The notes below the pieces were generated by a model, which made no database searches, was not told the origin of the DNA, and worked only from the letters and a program-made list of their open reading frames with translations. A program made the translations under genes and the position numbers. A DNA stretch of 35,140 nt, taken from the IMG/VR virus record IMGVR_UViG_3300044673_000115, positions 1 through 35,140 of that record. One strand, 5' to 3'. Below are positions 20,583-28,356 of this stretch, piece after piece (within the stretch, counting starts at the first letter, position 1; every line of letters begins with the position of its first letter). Origin of the DNA: a virus.

Positions 20583-20891
20583 TTATATTCTCGGAGAGAC
20601 CAAAAAGCTACTTGTATCCGAGAGGTAGACAATGCCGCCCAACGTGACGGCCGCTTGGAAATAGTAGACGCCGGGGACGTCCAACGTATCCGCGTCCGTG
20701 ATGTATTCGAGCTCTCCGTCCGTTCCGTCCCCCCTGAGCGCCGGCGTCAAGGTGAGCCTTTTGCCATTGGGCTTGCGGAGGTAAAACGTGAGCGCCGTGG
20801 CGGCGGATATGTTCACAATGTCGCGGCTCTCATTGCGGACCGTTGTGTAAAGTGGCAAGATTGAGCCGGCGCGGACCGTGTTGGCGCTCAT
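20583..20891 (-). CDS. Ig-like BppU-N-type tail or adhesin domain protein
   Basis: 102 residues from ATG 20891, chosen because GGAGG precedes it eight bases upstream. The whole protein is one beta-sandwich: GSILPLYTTVRNESRDIVNI, ALTFYLRKPNGKRLTLTPAL, DGTDGELEYITDADTLDVPG and VYYFQAAVTLGGIVYLSDTS. The L-R-KPNG ... DGTDGE-x-x-Y ... L-x-VPG-x-YYFQ pattern is typical of small phage receptor-binding or baseplate Ig-like domains (BppU N-terminal type). It probably forms an accessory of the tail tip or capsid surface. It overlaps the preceding small ORF by four bases. Confidence 0.65.
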   Translation of the reverse strand: MSANTVRAGSILPLYTTVRNESRDIVNISAATALTFYLRKPNGKRLTLTPALRGDGTDGELEYITDADTLDVPGVYYFQAAVTLGGIVYLSDTSSFLVSPRI

Positions 20892-21043
20892 TTGCTTTTC
20901 CTCCAAGGGAATGTCTTGGCAAGAGTTATGAATGATATAAGCCGGACGGTCGTGGAGTAGACGTTGGCCCATATCCCCAAGCTATTGGAGACAGTTGTGG
21001 AGCATACGTAGGCGCTCCCAATGCTATGTTGGCCGGGCATCAT
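20888..21043 (-). CDS. Short coupled ORF
   Basis: 51 residues starting at the ATG pair at 21043/21040 (MMPGQHSIGSAYVCSTTVSN) and ending KTFPWRKSK. Its start overlaps the stop of the 21040-21396 gene (ATGA) and its own stop overlaps the start of the 20583-20891 gene (ATGA). That double overlap, otherwise seen only between real genes here, is the main support. It has a modest hydrophobic stretch (VRLISFITLA) and a basic end. It may be a tiny lysis or membrane peptide; the ribosome site of the following gene lies inside it. Confidence 0.45.
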   Translation of the reverse strand: MMPGQHSIGSAYVCSTTVSNSLGIWANVYSTTVRLISFITLAKTFPWRKSK

Positions 21044-21396
21044 TTGGAGTGCGCCCTCCGCATTTTGTCCTCGAAATCCGAGAAGCGCTCCCGCGTCACT
21101 TGCTCCTCCACGGCGTCCCGGACCATGTTCTTGGTCTCCTTGGTATTCCTGGCTATCTCTTGCAAGACCTCCGTTTGCGCGGTCATGAGTTCGGAGAGCT
21201 TGTTGAGCGTGGCGCGGTCAACCATGACAACCTCCGTGGACTGAGCGCCGGGCTCCTTGGCGCTCCCCGTCATCCGTGTCACGGTTGTCAAGAGGTCCCC
21301 CAATGAGTTGAGGGAGATAGGCAAGAGGAGCATGGCAAGCGCCGCAATCTTGAGATGCGGAGGGAGGTTGCTGAGGTGGTCCGAGAGCTTGGGCAT
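21040..21396 (-). CDS. Membrane protein with cytoplasmic-type coiled coil
   Basis: 118 residues from ATG 21396 (MPKLSDHLSNLPPHLKIAAL); the longer start at 21456 overlaps the GH18 gene. One hydrophobic span (IAALAMLLLPISLNSLGDLL, about 17-36) is followed by a helical, charged region with heptad-like spacing (LNKLSELMTAQTEVLQEIAR, TKETKNMVRDAVEEQVTRER). One span plus a coiled coil fits an inner-membrane spanin or a holin accessory. It opens the lysis-type segment right after the tail genes. Confidence 0.55.
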   Translation of the reverse strand: MPKLSDHLSNLPPHLKIAALAMLLLPISLNSLGDLLTTVTRMTGSAKEPGAQSTEVVMVDRATLNKLSELMTAQTEVLQEIARNTKETKNMVRDAVEEQVTRERFSDFEDKMRRAHSK

Positions 21397-21436
21397 TGGA
21401 GTCTTTCGGTTGTGGTTGTGGTTGGCGTGGGCGCCG

Positions 21437-24400
21437 TTACCGTACAACGGCGCCATAGTATTCCACGTAATCCCATACCGTAACCTTGCTATAATGGTCC
21501 GCCGAATAGGTCAGCGTCCCGAAAACCGGCTCCGCTCCGGCGGAGATAGCGGGGAGGTTGGTGGTGAGGGTCTTAGTGCCGGCCAACGTGGCCACGTTGC
21601 CGGAGATTGTGTAGACGTTAAACGTCACGGAGGTCCTCGAGACTGTAAACTCCGCCCGGTACCAAGTGCTTGCCGCCTGGATACAAATACCTTGGCGAGT
21701 CTTGTTGGTTCCGTCACAAGTCACGGCGTAGATTGAATCCGCGCCGGTTGCGGCCTTGTTCCCCCATTCAAGCATAATTTGGACAACGTTGGTGTCCGGC
21801 GTGGCCACGCCACGGTTGGAGCCATTGACGTCACCTTGAGAAATGCCGGCAATACTCACGAGAGAGTCCAACGTGGACGGCGTGAGCATCCCAACCCGGA
21901 ACGTCCAACCAACCGGCAAGGCGCTCCCAAAATCTCGGGTAGGACTTGCGCCTTGGCCCGTGTTGGAGGAGATGCGATAGGTGAGCCCCTTGGCCTTGGT
22001 TCGGTCCGCCATGTTGTTGGAGTCTGAGAGGACGTAGAGGTAGCCAAAGCGGTTGGTATCCGCAAGGCCAAAGTCCGGGTTGCCCCATTGCCCATAAGTC
22101 CCGGCCGCTCCGCTCCCCACGGCTTGCACGTTCCAACTCATGCCGCCCAAGAGACCGGCATCCGTGGAGGTGGTCCCGTTGATTGCGCCGATATGATGTA
22201 TGAGGTCATCATGGAAACCGGACCACGTTGACAATGACGGCGGCCCCCCTGAGTTCATGCCAACCCTTGCCGAGTCTACCACTTGCCCCAATGATTTCCC
22301 GCCAAGGGTCGTGGCGGCTCCGGTGGTCCCGAGCGTGTAGGTATCTTGGCCATTGACGGCCGTTGTTTTTGTCACGGTGACGTTGGCGCCGGCGGCAATG
22401 ATTTCTTTCATGGGCGCTTGGTCAATGCTCAGCAAGCCGTTGGTGACGCTCAAGGGAGCGTTGACTCCCGTGACAAGCGCCGGCGGTCCGCCCAGGCTCC
22501 CAATGGCAACGGCATTGGAGTCATAGCCGCGCTTGTAGAACGTTGAGCCCACGAGCCCAAAGTTGTACGTCCCAGGCGTGAACGGTGCAACCAATTGGTC
22601 CGGTGAGCTAAGCTCCCGGAGCGTGAGTTGGGACCGGAGCGCCGTGCTCGTGCGGAAATCCGGCGCCGCCGCCGCCATGGCGCGGAATTCATTGCGAGTG
22701 CCCTTGGCTCTTATGGTCGTATCCTGGGCAATTGCCTTGGTCGTGAATTTACGGAAAGCCGTGTACCCGCTCGAGCCGTTGGCATTTTCCGCCGAGACCC
22801 TCCAATAGTAGACCGTGCTATTGGAGAGATTTGAGTATAGATATACCGTGTCCAAGATTGCCGGCGTGTAGGTCCATTGGGCTCCGGTCGTGGAGTCCCC
22901 AATGCGGACTTGCAAGGTGTAGCTTGCGGCCGAGTCTACCTTGGACCACTTGAGGGAATCCGTGGTATTGGCCCCGGTAGCGTTGGCCGTGGGCTTGAGC
23001 AACGTTGGGGGGAGCGGCGTGCTCAGCGTCAAGTTGGCGGTCGTGAAACTTGAGGCGCTTGAGATGCTTGCGTGGCCGGTCGTGCTCGTGCTCGTGACCC
23101 GCCAATAGCGGACTTGCCCGTAGCCCAAGGGGTTGGCATTGTCAATGAGGCTCGTGTCCGTTGTCGCTCCAAAGACCGTGACGGTGCCGGCCGAGAAAGC
23201 GGAGGAGCTTGAGACCTCGAGCGTATAGCTCACGGCGTTGGTTGCCTTGCGCCATTTGTAAGTCCGGCTCAGGCGGTCAATGCCGGTGCCGCTTGGAGAG
23301 AGGAGCACGGCCGTCCCTGGAATGACGGGCACAATGCCGCCGCCCACGGCCGCCTTGACGGCATCCGAGAGGGGTTGCTTTTGCCCGGCCGGCGCCGAGT
23401 TTACCCAACCGTCATAGAGGTTGTAGATGAAAACGCCGCCAATGGCCGAGTCCGCCGCCCATTTCACCTTGAGCGGGATGCTTTGCGGGTCATCATAGGA
23501 AATATAGTATTGCGAGACGGCGGAGCCGCCGAGGCGCGGATAGGTCCCTTGATACTGCAAAAAAGGCACGCCGGCCTCTTGGACCCAATGGTAGCCCTCA
23601 GGATGCGCCGCAAGTTGCGTCAAGACCTCCGCATAGGTGCCATAGGTGAAAATATTGCCCGTCCTGAGGTCCCCCGGCTTTTTCGGGAGGTCCGTGCCGC
23701 CGCCGGCAACCCAGGAATAGAACGGTATACCAAGACTCATCTTGGCGGCCGGGAATCCGTCATGAATCCAACCGTATTGTCCCCCTCCCCCGCCGGTCTT
23801 GACGTTCCCGGTTGGGTTGTGATTCTCGAGGCTCCAATAGTTGAGCGTTGCCGGGTATTCATTGGGAGCGTCATGCAAGGGAGAGTTGAGCCACGCCGTT
23901 GACCCGCTCATAAAGTCGTATGTCATCATTTGAGCGTTGTCAATGTAGGAGTTGAGCAAGTCATAGCTCCCGTAGGGACGGTAGGCGCTTGCATCATTCC
24001 AAGCGCCCATTGCGATTGTGAGCCGGGCATTGGGGATGACGGCGTTGAGCCGGCGGCGGAGGATACGCAAGCCTCTCATATAGTTGGGCCCGTTCGTGGG
24101 GTGCTCGAGGTCCACGTTGGCGCCGTCAATGTTCCAACGGGCGCAAAACGCCGCCACGGAGCCGGCCCAAGCCTCTGTCTTAGCTGAGTCCGCAAAAAGG
24201 TAGTTCATGCGCCCGGCGTCCGCGCCATAGATGCCGCCCACGCATAGGGTAAATTTATTTCCGGCGGCGTGCACGGCGTCAATGAGTTGTTTGAGCGGCG
24301 GATTGCTCGGCGTGGCCGGGTAGGCAAGGCTCCCGCAATTCGAGGTCCCCCCTCCCCAAACCATGTAGAGAGAGTCATTGGGACGGGTCACGAGACCAAA

Positions 24401-25582
24401 ATAGGGCGCCGTGCTCGTGTCCACGGCCGCCGCAAAGTAGATGACGTCATTGATATAGGAGAAATCCACGAGGCTTGGCGCCATTTGGCAAATGCCCCAT
24501 ACCGGGTAATAGGCCGAAACATAGAGCCCGGTGACGGCCGTGGCGTTGGTGACGGCAATTTGGACGGTATCCGTATACGATACATTGAGCGTGTCATCTT
24601 GGAGCTTGGCATAGATATACTTATTGCCGGCCGTCAAGAATTTAATGGCACGAGCAAACGCCGCCCCGTAGGTCTTGACGCCGCCGGCCTGGATGCTTGT
24701 AGAGTCCAAGAGCATGAAATTGGAGCGGCTCCCCGTGGAGTCAAGGTAGAGCCACGCCTTGCGAAAGCCAAAGGAGTCCGTTGCGCTCAAGTTGAAAGTG
24801 AACGTTTTGCCGGTGTCGGACCCGGTTGGCGAGGAGGAGACCGCCCCCTTGGGTCCGTAGAGGTCGCGGACGGACGGCGGCGGAGCCTGAGAGCCCGGCC
24901 GGCTTATAGTGAGGTCATCGAAAGCAAAGGAGGTGGATTGCGTCCGTGCGCCAATCCATACGTAGGCGCCGCCGGCAAGGCTCGAGGCGTAGCGGGAGTC
25001 ACGCCAACCCATTTTTTTGACGCCGTTGTAGCGTCCCTCAATGGAATCCCCCATTTTCCAAAGCTCAACCGTGTCATTGACGGCCCAAGGCGTGAATTGA
25101 GCGCCGGCCGCCGCGTTGGGAAACTCAAACGGCGTGGCCGTCCCCGTGTAGCGCCCCACGCAAAAGTCAATCCAATTGACGTTCCAAGAGGTTGCCGTGA
25201 CGGCGCAAAAGACTCCCGTGGCGGAGGTATCCTTGGAATTGGCAAGGATTATGAGACCGTCCCAGGAGGTAGGGTACGCGGTTGGCTTTCGGGCAATGCG
25301 ATACTTGACCCTCAGCGTATCCGCGCTCCAAAGCTTATTCCAGGCATTGAGCACGAGCTTGCCGGTGCCGGATACGTTGACGGGTTGCGCCACGCCGTTG
25401 CCGCCAATGAGCGTCACCTTAAACTCTCCGGGGTTGCCGGTGACGGCCACGAAACTATCCGGCGGAGACGTCAACGTGGTCACGCCTTGCCCCTCCGTGC
25501 CGGAGAACGTTTTGGGCGCCTGGGCCTCGAGGCCGGCGGCAAAGATGAGGATGAGGATTGCAACGGCAAAAAGCTTTTTCAT
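21437..25582 (-). CDS. Large secreted-type tail protein with GH18 (chitinase-family) domain and FN3 repeats
   Basis: 1381 residues; GGAGG precedes the ATG. Residues 1-22 are a textbook signal peptide (MKKLFAVAILILIFAAGLEA, QA). Then a jelly-roll-like domain (about 25-228), an Ig-like domain (235-348), and a GH18 barrel (352-748): GLYVSAYYPVWG, KFTLCVGG (SxGG-like), DGANVDLE (Asp486, Asp491, catalytic Glu493; the usual DxxDxDxE has Asn489 in its second Asp), QMMTYDFMSG and GGVFIYNLYDGW. Two FN3-like domains follow (about 757-965, each with YYWRVS- or RYWRVTS-type strands). The C-terminus is fibre-like. GH18 enzymes cleave beta-1,4-GlcNAc linkages in chitin, glycans or peptidoglycan. It follows tail genes, so it probably acts at the host surface. 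Confidence 0.85.
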   Translation of the reverse strand: MKKLFAVAILILIFAAGLEAQAPKTFSGTEGQGVTTLTSPPDSFVAVTGNPGEFKVTLIGGNGVAQPVNVSGTGKLVLNAWNKLWSADTLRVKYRIARKPTAYPTSWDGLIILANSKDTSATGVFCAVTATSWNVNWIDFCVGRYTGTATPFEFPNAAAGAQFTPWAVNDTVELWKMGDSIEGRYNGVKKMGWRDSRYASSLAGGAYVWIGARTQSTSFAFDDLTISRPGSQAPPPSVRDLYGPKGAVSSSPTGSDTGKTFTFNLSATDSFGFRKAWLYLDSTGSRSNFMLLDSTSIQAGGVKTYGAAFARAIKFLTAGNKYIYAKLQDDTLNVSYTDTVQIAVTNATAVTGLYVSAYYPVWGICQMAPSLVDFSYINDVIYFAAAVDTSTAPYFGLVTRPNDSLYMVWGGGTSNCGSLAYPATPSNPPLKQLIDAVHAAGNKFTLCVGGIYGADAGRMNYLFADSAKTEAWAGSVAAFCARWNIDGANVDLEHPTNGPNYMRGLRILRRRLNAVIPNARLTIAMGAWNDASAYRPYGSYDLLNSYIDNAQMMTYDFMSGSTAWLNSPLHDAPNEYPATLNYWSLENHNPTGNVKTGGGGGQYGWIHDGFPAAKMSLGIPFYSWVAGGGTDLPKKPGDLRTGNIFTYGTYAEVLTQLAAHPEGYHWVQEAGVPFLQYQGTYPRLGGSAVSQYYISYDDPQSIPLKVKWAADSAIGGVFIYNLYDGWVNSAPAGQKQPLSDAVKAAVGGGIVPVIPGTAVLLSPSGTGIDRLSRTYKWRKATNAVSYTLEVSSSSAFSAGTVTVFGATTDTSLIDNANPLGYGQVRYWRVTSTSTTGHASISSASSFTTANLTLSTPLPPTLLKPTANATGANTTDSLKWSKVDSAASYTLQVRIGDSTTGAQWTYTPAILDTVYLYSNLSNSTVYYWRVSAENANGSSGYTAFRKFTTKAIAQDTTIRAKGTRNEFRAMAAAAPDFRTSTALRSQLTLRELSSPDQLVAPFTPGTYNFGLVGSTFYKRGYDSNAVAIGSLGGPPALVTGVNAPLSVTNGLLSIDQAPMKEIIAAGANVTVTKTTAVNGQDTYTLGTTGAATTLGGKSLGQVVDSARVGMNSGGPPSLSTWSGFHDDLIHHIGAINGTTSTDAGLLGGMSWNVQAVGSGAAGTYGQWGNPDFGLADTNRFGYLYVLSDSNNMADRTKAKGLTYRISSNTGQGASPTRDFGSALPVGWTFRVGMLTPSTLDSLVSIAGISQGDVNGSNRGVATPDTNVVQIMLEWGNKAATGADSIYAVTCDGTNKTRQGICIQAASTWYRAEFTVSRTSVTFNVYTISGNVATLAGTKTLTTNLPAISAGAEPVFGTLTYSADHYSKVTVWDYVEYYGAVVR

Positions 25583-25583
25583 G

Positions 25584-26921
25584 CTACGGCCTCCATATTA
25601 GTGGAATGACAACCAAGAGACTATCTTGCTCTCCGTCCGCATTGGACCGGATTTTGAGCTTGCCGGCTTGGACTGAGGAGACGTATGGCGTACCAATGAC
25701 GGTCTTGCTCGTTTGATAAACGGGAGCGCCGAAAATCCACGAGGGCGCAATGCGATTGTCCACAATGTCCAAGGTGTCCCCTCTCAGCATCCCGGAGAAA
25801 TAAAGCTCAAGGCTCTTGGAGATTGTGGAATAGTCCGAGGAGTCCGCAAAAGGCGCCTTGAGCGTTGGGGATAGGTCTTGCCGGAGGAGCGTGCCGTCCT
25901 CAACCTTGGAGGAGTTGACGGCCGCCGTTGCAAGCTTGGGTTGCGTCACGCCGAGGTCCGCCAACTGAGTTGTCCCCACGGAGGAGCTTGCCATATCCGC
26001 GCCTTGTAAGGTGCCGTCCAATACGGCGTTGCTTGTCACTTTCCCGGTGCCAATCGTAGGGTTGGGGTAGTTCCCGGCAAGGTCCCCGCCGGCCGGCCCG
26101 TATGGCGTGGCGGCGGAGTCCGCGTTGCGTGCATAAGGCGCCTTGAATGAGGAGGCCGCTTTGCTCGAGGTGAGCGCCCCGTCCGGTATCTTCGAGCCTG
26201 GGACGGAGTTGGTTGCAAGCTTGTTGGAGTCCACGCCGGCCGTGGCAACGTCAAGGGTCGTGGTCGCTCCCGTTGGGTTGGTGACGGTGATGCTCCCGCC
26301 GGACTGTATGGCGGAAATGGACCCGCCGCCTCCGCCGCCGGCCGTGAGCGTCACGGTGTCCCGGCCGTTGGTAGAGATAGAGGCGCCGCCGGCGCCCACG
26401 AGCGTCACGTTGTCCGTCAAACCGTTGAGCCTACGGAGGAGGTTGCCGGCCTTGACGTCCTTGCTCGTGAGGGAGGAGTCCTTGACGGTCGCGGAGTCCG
26501 CCACGTTGGCGGCGAGAGTTGGGTTGGGGAACGTCCCGGAGAGGACTCCGCCGGCCGCGCCGGTTGGGCTTGCGCTCGTGACGGAGATAGTTATGGCCCC
26601 AGGAGCGTGGGAGAGCGTGACGTTGGTGCCGGCCGTGAGGGCCTTATATTCCCACGCCGTCCCGGCCGCGTTGACGCCTACCACGTAATTGGCGGAGCCG
26701 AGGCTCGAGAGGCCGCCAATGGACCAAGCGCCGGTTGAGATACTCCACGAGAGCGGCAACGTGCAAAGCGGAGAGCGTGCCGCCCAACCGTAGCGGGTAG
26801 GCGTGCCGCCGAGGTTGGAGTAGACGGAGTATTGGTTGACCTTGGGCCCCGGTTGAGCGTGGCCGGCGGCCGTTGCCACAAGAAGCAAGGCGGCCAAGAG
26901 TGCGCGGGTTGCGGCGTTCAT
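25584..26921 (-). CDS. Fibre-like protein with signal peptide and GNYPNPTI-type repeats
   Basis: 445 residues from ATG 26921 (AAGGA upstream). The N-terminus MNAATRALLAALLLVATAAG ends HAQP, a signal peptide with a likely cleavage after AHAQ-type residues. Low-complexity beta-rich repeats follow: GGVLSGTFPNPTLAAN (about 140) and GGDLAGNYPNPTIGTG (about 295), a motif common in Bacteroidota surface and phage fibre proteins. Other repeats are LTSKDVKAGNLLRR, SSVGTTQLADLGVTQPKLA and SSKVEDGTLLRQDL. It probably forms a trimeric fibre stalk with the GH18 protein encoded two bases downstream. The secretion signal is unusual for a virion protein. Confidence 0.7.
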   Translation of the reverse strand: MNAATRALLAALLLVATAAGHAQPGPKVNQYSVYSNLGGTPTRYGWAARSPLCTLPLSWSISTGAWSIGGLSSLGSANYVVGVNAAGTAWEYKALTAGTNVTLSHAPGAITISVTSASPTGAAGGVLSGTFPNPTLAANVADSATVKDSSLTSKDVKAGNLLRRLNGLTDNVTLVGAGGASISTNGRDTVTLTAGGGGGGSISAIQSGGSITVTNPTGATTTLDVATAGVDSNKLATNSVPGSKIPDGALTSSKAASSFKAPYARNADSAATPYGPAGGDLAGNYPNPTIGTGKVTSNAVLDGTLQGADMASSSVGTTQLADLGVTQPKLATAAVNSSKVEDGTLLRQDLSPTLKAPFADSSDYSTISKSLELYFSGMLRGDTLDIVDNRIAPSWIFGAPVYQTSKTVIGTPYVSSVQAGKLKIRSNADGEQDSLLVVIPLIWRP

Positions 26922-26941
26922 GTTCTTTGGTCCTTTTTGAT

Positions 26942-27559
26942 TTATGCCCATTTGTAAACGTGGAGGACAATGCGGCGGTCTACGCTCTCCTCCGTGTTGC
27001 TACGGACGTCCACGTAGCCGTTGCCAACCTCAGAAATAAAGAGGGCCCCGAGCGGCGGCGAGTAATTGGCCGAGGGGTCCGCTTGGTCATTGAGACCCCA
27101 GGCCGGGAGGACGCGGCCGGTTGCGCTGAGCCCCGCAATGGAGACTCTCGTATAGGACCCTTGCCCTCCGGGGTCAACTCCCACGAGGACGGCCTCTACG
27201 TATGAGCCCTCCACAATCTTCTTGAGCCTCGTGAGTTGGTCCGCCGTGAGGACTTGCGCCATGCGATACTCTTTCCCGGCGAGGTTTTTCACGGTTGCGG
27301 TCGTGCCCTCCTGGGCCCGTTGGACGGTGAGCACGTTGCCGGAAATCCCCGTGACCCGGACCAATTCCTTGTTGGGGTCATCCACGGGGTCCGGGTAGTC
27401 CGTGACGTTCCAAAAAAGGAGCGTGAAAGCTCCCTCACTTGCCACGGAGGGGAGCTTGGCAACCTCGCCCGGCACGAGAGAGATTGCGGTTGCGAGGTGG
27501 TCATACCCGCCGGAGACGGCAACCCGGCCAAAGTTGCGGAATGGGTCTACAAGGCTCAT
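26942..27559 (-). CDS. Tail tip accessory protein
   Basis: 205 residues, MSLVDPFRNFGRVAVSGGYD. The segment KELVRVTGISGNVLTVQRAQ, then EGTTATVKNLAGKEYRMAQV, is a small beta module widespread in phage minor tail and fibre-adaptor proteins (sequence of the V-x-G-x-x-GN-x-LTV-x-RAQEGT type). A second part (GALFISEVGNGYVDVRSNTE) is all-beta. It lies between the 264-residue tail protein gene and the fibre gene, so an adaptor between tip and fibre is the likely role. Confidence 0.7.
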   Translation of the reverse strand: MSLVDPFRNFGRVAVSGGYDHLATAISLVPGEVAKLPSVASEGAFTLLFWNVTDYPDPVDDPNKELVRVTGISGNVLTVQRAQEGTTATVKNLAGKEYRMAQVLTADQLTRLKKIVEGSYVEAVLVGVDPGGQGSYTRVSIAGLSATGRVLPAWGLNDQADPSANYSPPLGALFISEVGNGYVDVRSNTEESVDRRIVLHVYKWA

Positions 27560-27561
27560 GT

Positions 27562-28356
27562 CTATCCTATCTCAAAAAACTTGAAATTGAGGGTTGCTAC
27601 TTGGTTGAGGTGGTAGCCTATCACCTCTATGGGGTCCTCCGTATTCTCAAAATAGACGTAATAGACGGCCGTATCCGTGTCCGTAAGGAATAGCGGCCGG
27701 AGGTCCCCACGGACAACCGTGCCGAAAAAGAATTGGAGGCCGGTCTTGCTAAGCTCGGAGAGAGCGTTGCCGCCCTTGAAACCAAACGAGAGACGGCGGC
27801 GGCCGTCCGTGAGTTGAGACTTGCGGAGCGTCCCGTCCAATGCCTCCGTCTCAATGGTCTTGAATCTCTTGCCAACGGACTTGTAGGGCAATGAGTACGG
27901 CGTGCCCAGGTCCGTATCTCGCCCAATCATGGCAAGGCCCACGTATGGGATAGTCCCGTTGAGCGTTTGGAATAGGAGACGAAAGTATTGGTTGGACGTA
28001 TCGGCAAAGCTGAAAATCCACGGGTCCGGCGGATAGCCGCTTGCATTACTGTCAAAGAGCGTGGTTGCCACGGCAAAGTCCGCCGTTGTGGAGCGTTGAA
28101 AGAGGACGCGGCCGCCGTTGTCCACAACGTCAATGAGGTTGTGCCTATGCAAAGCCAACATATTTTTTTGCGCCATGCCAAACCACGCCGGCACGGCAAA
28201 GCTTAGGTAGGCCCCGTCCGTGGCGGTTGCCGGTTTCCATAGCTTGCTTGGGTTGTAGTCAAGGAGGTTGGAGAGAGGATAGAGCGGGTCACTACCCACG
28301 GACGCGGTTGGCGTCATGGCGTTGAGGTCTGCGGAAAATAGCTTGACGTTGCCCAT
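27562..28356 (-). CDS. Minor tail protein with discoidin-like beta-sandwich
   Basis: 264 residues, MGNVKLFSADLNAMTPTASV. SNLLDYNPSKLWKPATATDG, AYLSFAVPAWFGMAQKNMLA and LHRHNLIDVVDNGGRVLFQR follow the pattern of galactose-binding-like (F5/8 type C-like) tail domains that begin 'sNLLd ... W.s' and place a ligand face. The C-terminal half is beta-rich (LSFGFKGGNALSELSKTG, AVYYVYFENTEDPIEVIG). Its ATG overlaps the stop of the 1538-residue gene (TAATG), and GGAGG lies within that gene's last codons. Possibly a receptor- or glycan-binding tip component. Confidence 0.65.
   Translation of the reverse strand: MGNVKLFSADLNAMTPTASVGSDPLYPLSNLLDYNPSKLWKPATATDGAYLSFAVPAWFGMAQKNMLALHRHNLIDVVDNGGRVLFQRSTTADFAVATTLFDSNASGYPPDPWIFSFADTSNQYFRLLFQTLNGTIPYVGLAMIGRDTDLGTPYSLPYKSVGKRFKTIETEALDGTLRKSQLTDGRRRLSFGFKGGNALSELSKTGLQFFFGTVVRGDLRPLFLTDTDTAVYYVYFENTEDPIEVIGYHLNQVATLNFKFFEIG

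Noticed and set aside
24269-25609. 446-codon open frame on the plus strand
   Set aside because: It lies antisense to the GH18 gene and its low-complexity Arg/Gly-rich product is a shadow of that gene's codon bias; no ribosome site or known motif.
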